Origin: a bacterium
GTDB taxonomy: Bacteria > 4484-113 > JAFGCY01
Assembly: GCA_020849855.1 (NCBI GenBank)
Contig: JADZFO010000003.1
Span: forward strand, 1 to 64,000
Direction of reading: 5' to 3'
Length of the DNA stretch: 64,000 nucleotides
This document shows positions 60,139 through 64,000 of this stretch, one piece after another. The translations under genes were made by a program, and so were the position numbers. The notes beneath the pieces were generated by a model. That model saw nothing but the letters and a program-made list of their open reading frames with translations. It was not told the DNA's origin and searched no databases. Position 1 is the stretch's first letter. Every line of letters starts with the position of its first letter.

Positions 60139-62481
60139 TTAAGGGCCGTCCCAGTAGGCGACCCACAGCTCGCTGCCGGCAGCAACGTCGCTGGTGAACG
60201 CGATGACGGGGAAGAGGCCGCTGACGACGGTCATGGAAGCCAGTTCACCAGTTTGGCCAAGACTCCAGATGCTGTAAGGCTCGCCCCAGCTTGTGCCCTG
60301 TGTATCCATGGACTGCATGGCCATCAGCTCACCGCTGGACCAGGACTGGAAGCAGATTATGGGCAGGCCGTTCCAGACAGCTATCTCGCAGGCGCCGCCG
60401 CTGCGCGGGCTGGGCGGGGTCAGGTCAGTCAGCACGCCGGGCCAGGTGTGGCCGTCGTTGCTGCCCCGGACCTTGCGCAGCACTGCATCCTGCGCATCAA
60501 AGCCATAGGCCAAAATCGGCTTGCCGCTGTCATCAGGGGCGAAGGAGACAAAGTCAGCCCGCTCTCCGTCCCAGATAGTCTGGTTGCCCCAGGCCGTGCC
60601 GCTGGCGTCTGCGGCCACCAGGATGTTCAGTTCGCTGCTGCCCACGGGCGGGGTCAGACCGACCGCCAGAATCGGGCCACTGCTGCCATCGAACAGTGCC
60701 GGCGTATCGAAGGTAGCCGGACCAAGTTCGCCGATCATCTGGGCACTGCCCCAGCTGTTAGCCATGGCGTCGGCGCAGCGGTAGTAGTGCAGGCGCGCGC
60801 TGCTGCTGATGCCGCCCGACTTGCTGACTATGGAAGGCTGGCCGTCGATCAGCTCAATGCAGTTGTCCTCTCCGGTACCGGTGCCTGCGTCGATGGTAAT
60901 GGGCGCATTCCAGGCGTCCGCCGCCCAGTTGGTGGCCTTGGCCAGCTTCAGCACCGTGTTGCTGTCGGTGTCTGACACTTCCTCGCCAAAGGCTATAACC
61001 GGAGTGCCCGAAGCGAGGGCGCAGATGGATGGGTCGATGCCGCCCAGCCGGTCCCCGGTATAAGCCAGCTCCTTAATTGAGTTCCAGTTGACGCCGGCGG
61101 AGTCCATGCTGGAAATCGTGTTGATTCGGTCCGCGTTGTAGCAGGAGTAGGCCAGCACAGCCTTGGACGGGCCTCCGCCAAAAGTCTGGCAGATGTCCAG
61201 GCTGTCAATCTCCTGCGGGTTGGTTGTATCCAGCAGCTTGGTCTTCCAGCCGCTCGTAATCGTCACAAAATCTGTGCCGGTGTCGAGGCCGAAGTCGTTG
61301 TCCTGGGCCTCAACCACGCAGAAGATCTGCCCCTCATATCCATAGCTGCAGGTAAGCTCCGGCTCGGTGGTTGTGAAGTCCCAGTCGCTGTCTGCGTCAA
61401 TGTTCCAGCGATAGCGGATGATCTGGCCATCCGGATCCGTGCTGCCCGAGGCATCCCAGATCACATCCAGCGGAGCCGGGCCACTGGCGACCGAACCACT
61501 GACATTCACTGTCGGCAGCTGGTTGCTGGGGTTGACGATGGTGAAGCTGTCTTCATAGTTAAAGACGCGGTCAAGTTCGTCGGTCACCCTGAAGCGCACG
61601 GTGTAGTCGCCGGGCACGGTGTACTCGTACTGGTTAATGCCGTCATCGTCGTCACTAATCTCGTAGCCCGGCTGGCCGTCCAGGTCCATCTCAATAGTCT
61701 TGACCTCTGTCCCCGCCAGAGGGATCTGGACCTGGAAGTCAACAGTCCGTGGCGCCAGGTTCTGGGTCACATCTGAGTCGAGGCCGATGTATACAGCCAT
61801 AGGCGGATTGGTCGGTTCGCCGATCAGGACATAGTCCAGCTCGTGGGCCTCTGTGCCAGTCAGCATCACGGTCGCCATGAGTATGTTGAAGAGGTTTGGC
61901 CCATCTGAAACAAAGCGCTGCGTGTCGCTTACGCTGAGCCTGCCGCTGGCGGGCACGGGGTACCAGACCCAGCCATCGCGGTCCCAGTCGCTCAGGCCGA
62001 TAAAGGCCGTGCCCGGCGCCGGCGGAGTCACCCAGCGCAGGTAGATGTCGTAGTCCCCCGTTGCAGCCCCAAAGCTGTCAAACCAGTACTGGCCGTAAGC
62101 CGCATCCTCAAGGCTCTTGCTGACACCATTGACGTAGTTCGGGCTGTAGCTGGCATTGGCTTCGTACCAGTAGCGCAGCAGGTCAATCGTTGCGGTGGGG
62201 GTCACGCGGTTGCTGAAGGTCGGGTTGCAGGCCGCACCGCCAATGACGCGGTCGATGTCGTTTGGCGTGGTTGAAATTGAGCGCAGCAGTTCGGAGGGCT
62301 TTGCCAGCTGGCGGCCATCACGAGGCAGCTCGAGCTGGACCGAGCGCACAAGCTCGCCGAAAGGACCTTCCTTCCCTAGCTCCGGCGCGGCAGTCTGCCT
62401 GACAGCGCAGGCCGGAAGGGCGACCAGAAGGGTCAATGCAAGGGCTTGGCACACGCGCGCCAGGCTGCTGTTCAGGTTCAT
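60139..62481 (-). CDS. PKD/propeller lipoprotein
   Basis: 780 residues from the ATG at 62481, which has GGAG 8 bases upstream; starting there removes about 14 residues that precede the signal. The signal peptide ends LVALPAC. An N-terminal beta domain (GTAFIGLSDWDRDGWVWYPV) is followed by NLAPRTVDFQVQIPLAG and DLDGQPGYEIS, matching the 56454 protein, then PKD-like regions (one with STDPDGQIIRYRWNIDADSD) and a C-terminal propeller (NSWGSAQMIG; SGTPVIAFGE). A TATAAT box at 62523-62528 (minus strand) lies about 42 bases upstream. Confidence 0.75.
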   Translation of the reverse strand: MNLNSSLARVCQALALTLLVALPACAVRQTAAPELGKEGPFGELVRSVQLELPRDGRQLAKPSELLRSISTTPNDIDRVIGGAACNPTFSNRVTPTATIDLLRYWYEANASYSPNYVNGVSKSLEDAAYGQYWFDSFGAATGDYDIYLRWVTPPAPGTAFIGLSDWDRDGWVWYPVPASGRLSVSDTQRFVSDGPNLFNILMATVMLTGTEAHELDYVLIGEPTNPPMAVYIGLDSDVTQNLAPRTVDFQVQIPLAGTEVKTIEMDLDGQPGYEISDDDDGINQYEYTVPGDYTVRFRVTDELDRVFNYEDSFTIVNPSNQLPTVNVSGSVASGPAPLDVIWDASGSTDPDGQIIRYRWNIDADSDWDFTTTEPELTCSYGYEGQIFCVVEAQDNDFGLDTGTDFVTITSGWKTKLLDTTNPQEIDSLDICQTFGGGPSKAVLAYSCYNADRINTISSMDSAGVNWNSIKELAYTGDRLGGIDPSICALASGTPVIAFGEEVSDTDSNTVLKLAKATNWAADAWNAPITIDAGTGTGEDNCIELIDGQPSIVSKSGGISSSARLHYYRCADAMANSWGSAQMIGELGPATFDTPALFDGSSGPILAVGLTPPVGSSELNILVAADASGTAWGNQTIWDGERADFVSFAPDDSGKPILAYGFDAQDAVLRKVRGSNDGHTWPGVLTDLTPPSPRSGGACEIAVWNGLPIICFQSWSSGELMAMQSMDTQGTSWGEPYSIWSLGQTGELASMTVVSGLFPVIAFTSDVAAGSELWVAYWDGP

Positions 62482-62522
62482 TGTTTGGACTCCACGCTCC
62501 GCGGCGTTGCGACGGTATCGCA

Positions 62523-62551
62523 ATTATAGGCCCGCAGGCCGAGCCTAAAAT
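62523..62551. promoter_or_regulatory. Divergent promoter pair
   Basis: Minus strand: TATAAT at 62523-62528 for the lipoprotein gene. Plus strand: TAAAAT at 62546-62551, 6 bases before the ftcD ATG. Each -10 lies only about 20 bases from the other, so the two may compete for polymerase. Confidence 0.5.
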
Positions 62552-62557
62552 ACTTCC

Positions 62558-64000
62558 ATGCAGCGTATCGTTACATGCGTCCCGAACATCAGCAACGGCC
62601 GTGACCCCGGCGTCTATAACGCAGTGGCCGACGAAGTGCGCAAGGTCGCGCAGGCCAGCGGTGGCGCGGTAAAGCTGCTGGACATTGACCCCGGCTTTGG
62701 CACCAACCGCACGGTTATCACCTTCGCCGGCGAGCCGGAGACGGTCCTTGAGGCGGCCCTGGCCCTGGCGCGCAAGGCCTATGAGCTGATCGACATGCGC
62801 GAGCACCACGGCGAGCACCCGCGTCACGGCGCAGTGGACGTGATGCCATTCGTACCGGTCAGCGGCGTGAGCATGGATGAGTGTGTCCAGCTGGCCCGCC
62901 GGGCCGGCGCCGCGCTGGGGCAGATGGGTGTGCCGGTCTGGCTTTATGAGTACGCCGCCAGCCGGCCCGAGAGGCGCAACCTGTCCGACCTGCGGGCCGG
63001 CGAGTATGAAGCCCTGGCGCATAAGCTCAACCCTGACAGCCCCGACGCTGCCCACTGGGACCCGGACTTCGGCCCGCAGGTCTGGGCCGAGGCCCAGCAG
63101 CGCACCGGCGTATGCACTGTCGGCGCCCGCAAAATGCTGATCGCCTACAACATCAACTTCAACACCCGCTCTTCCAAGCTGGTCGGCGACATCGCGCTGA
63201 GCATTCGCGAGAAGGGCCGCATCGCCCGCACGGAGGATGGCAAGTTCGTCCGCGACGAAAGCGGCAGCCCGGTTTACAGCCCGGGGCTCTTTGAGCACTG
63301 CAAGGCCATGGGCTGGTACATCGACGAATACAAGCTGGCCCAGATCACCATGAACCTGACAGACTGGGAGGCCACGCCGCCGCACCAGGTCTTTGATACC
63401 GTGCAGGAGCTCGCGCTGGAGAAGGGCCTGCGGGTGACCGGCTCAGAGCTGGTTGGCCTGATCCCGCTGGCGGCGCTGACCGAGGCCGGGCGCTACTTTC
63501 TGGACAAGCAGAGGAGCGTCTGCACCGGGGTGTCGCAGGATGAGCTTATCCGCGTCGCTGTGCAAAGCCTTGGCCTGTCCGAGATCGCACCTTTTGATGT
63601 GCGCCGCCGGGTGATCGAGTTCGCTCTGGAGGGCAGCGAGGAGGAGGCCCGGGCCGCCCGCCCGCTGGTCAACCTCAGCCTGCGCGGCTTTGCCGATGAG
63701 CTCGCGTCAAGCAGCCCGGCGCCTGGCGGCGGCTCGGTGGCCGCTCTGGCCGGGGCGATGGCCGCCGGGCTGGCGGCTATGGTGCCTTGTCTGTCGGTCG
63801 GCAAGCGCGGCTTTAAGGATCTGCGCGAGCAGCTCAATGCGGCGGCAATCGAAGCACAGAAGCTGAAGGATGAGTTCCTGGCGGCGATCGATGACGACAC
63901 CGCGGCCTTTAACGTACTGATGGATGCCTTCCGCCTGCCAAAGGAAACACCTGAGCAGCAGCAGGCCCGGACTGAGGCAATAACCGCGGCGACGATCGGC
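62558..64000 (+). CDS. ftcD: Glutamate formiminotransferase / formiminotetrahydrofolate cyclodeaminase (partial)
   Basis: 481 codons are visible; the gene runs off the window. The N-terminal formiminotransferase is clear: VTCVPNISNGRDPGVYNAV, HGEHPRHGAVDVMPFVPVSG and LIAYNINFNT. At about residue 380 the cyclodeaminase begins: FADELASSSPAPGGGSVAAL, a conserved folate-binding start. The enzyme passes the formimino group from N-formiminoglutamate to tetrahydrofolate, then releases ammonia, the last steps of one histidine degradation route. Leaderless promoter (TAAAAT, 6 bases). No hut genes are visible. Confidence 0.95.
   Translation, partial: MQRIVTCVPNISNGRDPGVYNAVADEVRKVAQASGGAVKLLDIDPGFGTNRTVITFAGEPETVLEAALALARKAYELIDMREHHGEHPRHGAVDVMPFVPVSGVSMDECVQLARRAGAALGQMGVPVWLYEYAASRPERRNLSDLRAGEYEALAHKLNPDSPDAAHWDPDFGPQVWAEAQQRTGVCTVGARKMLIAYNINFNTRSSKLVGDIALSIREKGRIARTEDGKFVRDESGSPVYSPGLFEHCKAMGWYIDEYKLAQITMNLTDWEATPPHQVFDTVQELALEKGLRVTGSELVGLIPLAALTEAGRYFLDKQRSVCTGVSQDELIRVAVQSLGLSEIAPFDVRRRVIEFALEGSEEEARAARPLVNLSLRGFADELASSSPAPGGGSVAALAGAMAAGLAAMVPCLSVGKRGFKDLREQLNAAAIEAQKLKDEFLAAIDDDTAAFNVLMDAFRLPKETPEQQQARTEAITAATIG

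Overview
This is a GC-rich bacterial chromosome segment with no rRNA, tRNA or CRISPR array and no gap longer than 300 bases. The gene set (ParAB, DNA polymerase III delta, RbfA, NrnA, GMP synthase, LexA, PyrE, FtcD) is bacterial, but the sequence alone does not fix the phylum. Two traits stand out. About a dozen cytosolic or membrane genes have a TANNNT -10 box 5-6 bases before the start codon, which predicts leaderless mRNAs. By contrast, nearly all the exported proteins have a Shine-Dalgarno sequence. The exported paralogues also take up more than half of the window. I would suspect an uncultured or poorly characterised lineage, but this is inference.

Layout. 1-126: right end of an IS3-family element. 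257-10497: mostly housekeeping genes: a TMEM175-like channel, a large exported protein, small membrane and cupin proteins, holA, an enoyl-CoA hydratase, parAB and rbfA-nrnA. 10626-13168: a short cohesin-like lipoprotein and a beta-propeller lipoprotein. 13289-14548: a PD-(D/E)xK nuclease with a RAMA domain, flanked by two copies of a hairpin repeat. 14745-16412: guaA. 16504-36166: seven lipoprotein genes, one of them broken, that combine cohesin-like, dockerin-like, PKD and beta-propeller domains. They are interrupted by lexA, an MFS exporter, a small exported protein, pyrE and a membrane protein. 36321: a two-domain VOC protein. 37199-51191: six members of an exported family I do not recognise, built from one or two copies of a roughly 300-residue module. 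A DNA-repair pair (EVE protein and Y-family polymerase) is embedded in it, and two AlkB-like dioxygenases follow at 51347-52640. 52637-62481: three more propeller/PKD lipoproteins alternating with an amidase and a pentapeptide-repeat protein. 62558 to the end: ftcD, cut by the window edge.

How it may fit together. The lipoproteins have lipobox-type signal peptides, calcium-binding dockerin-like loops, PKD spacers and C-terminal propellers. They look like a calcium-dependent surface or periplasmic protein set. The two-module family on the same strand is probably exported too, but has no cysteine anchor. LexA, the polymerase and the first AlkB gene may share damage control: the polymerase and alkB genes carry the same 14-base sequence, which contains an 11-base palindrome, at their starts. 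Two paralogues contain an in-frame TGA, so the families appear to be duplicating and decaying. The module family is the best candidate for something undescribed.
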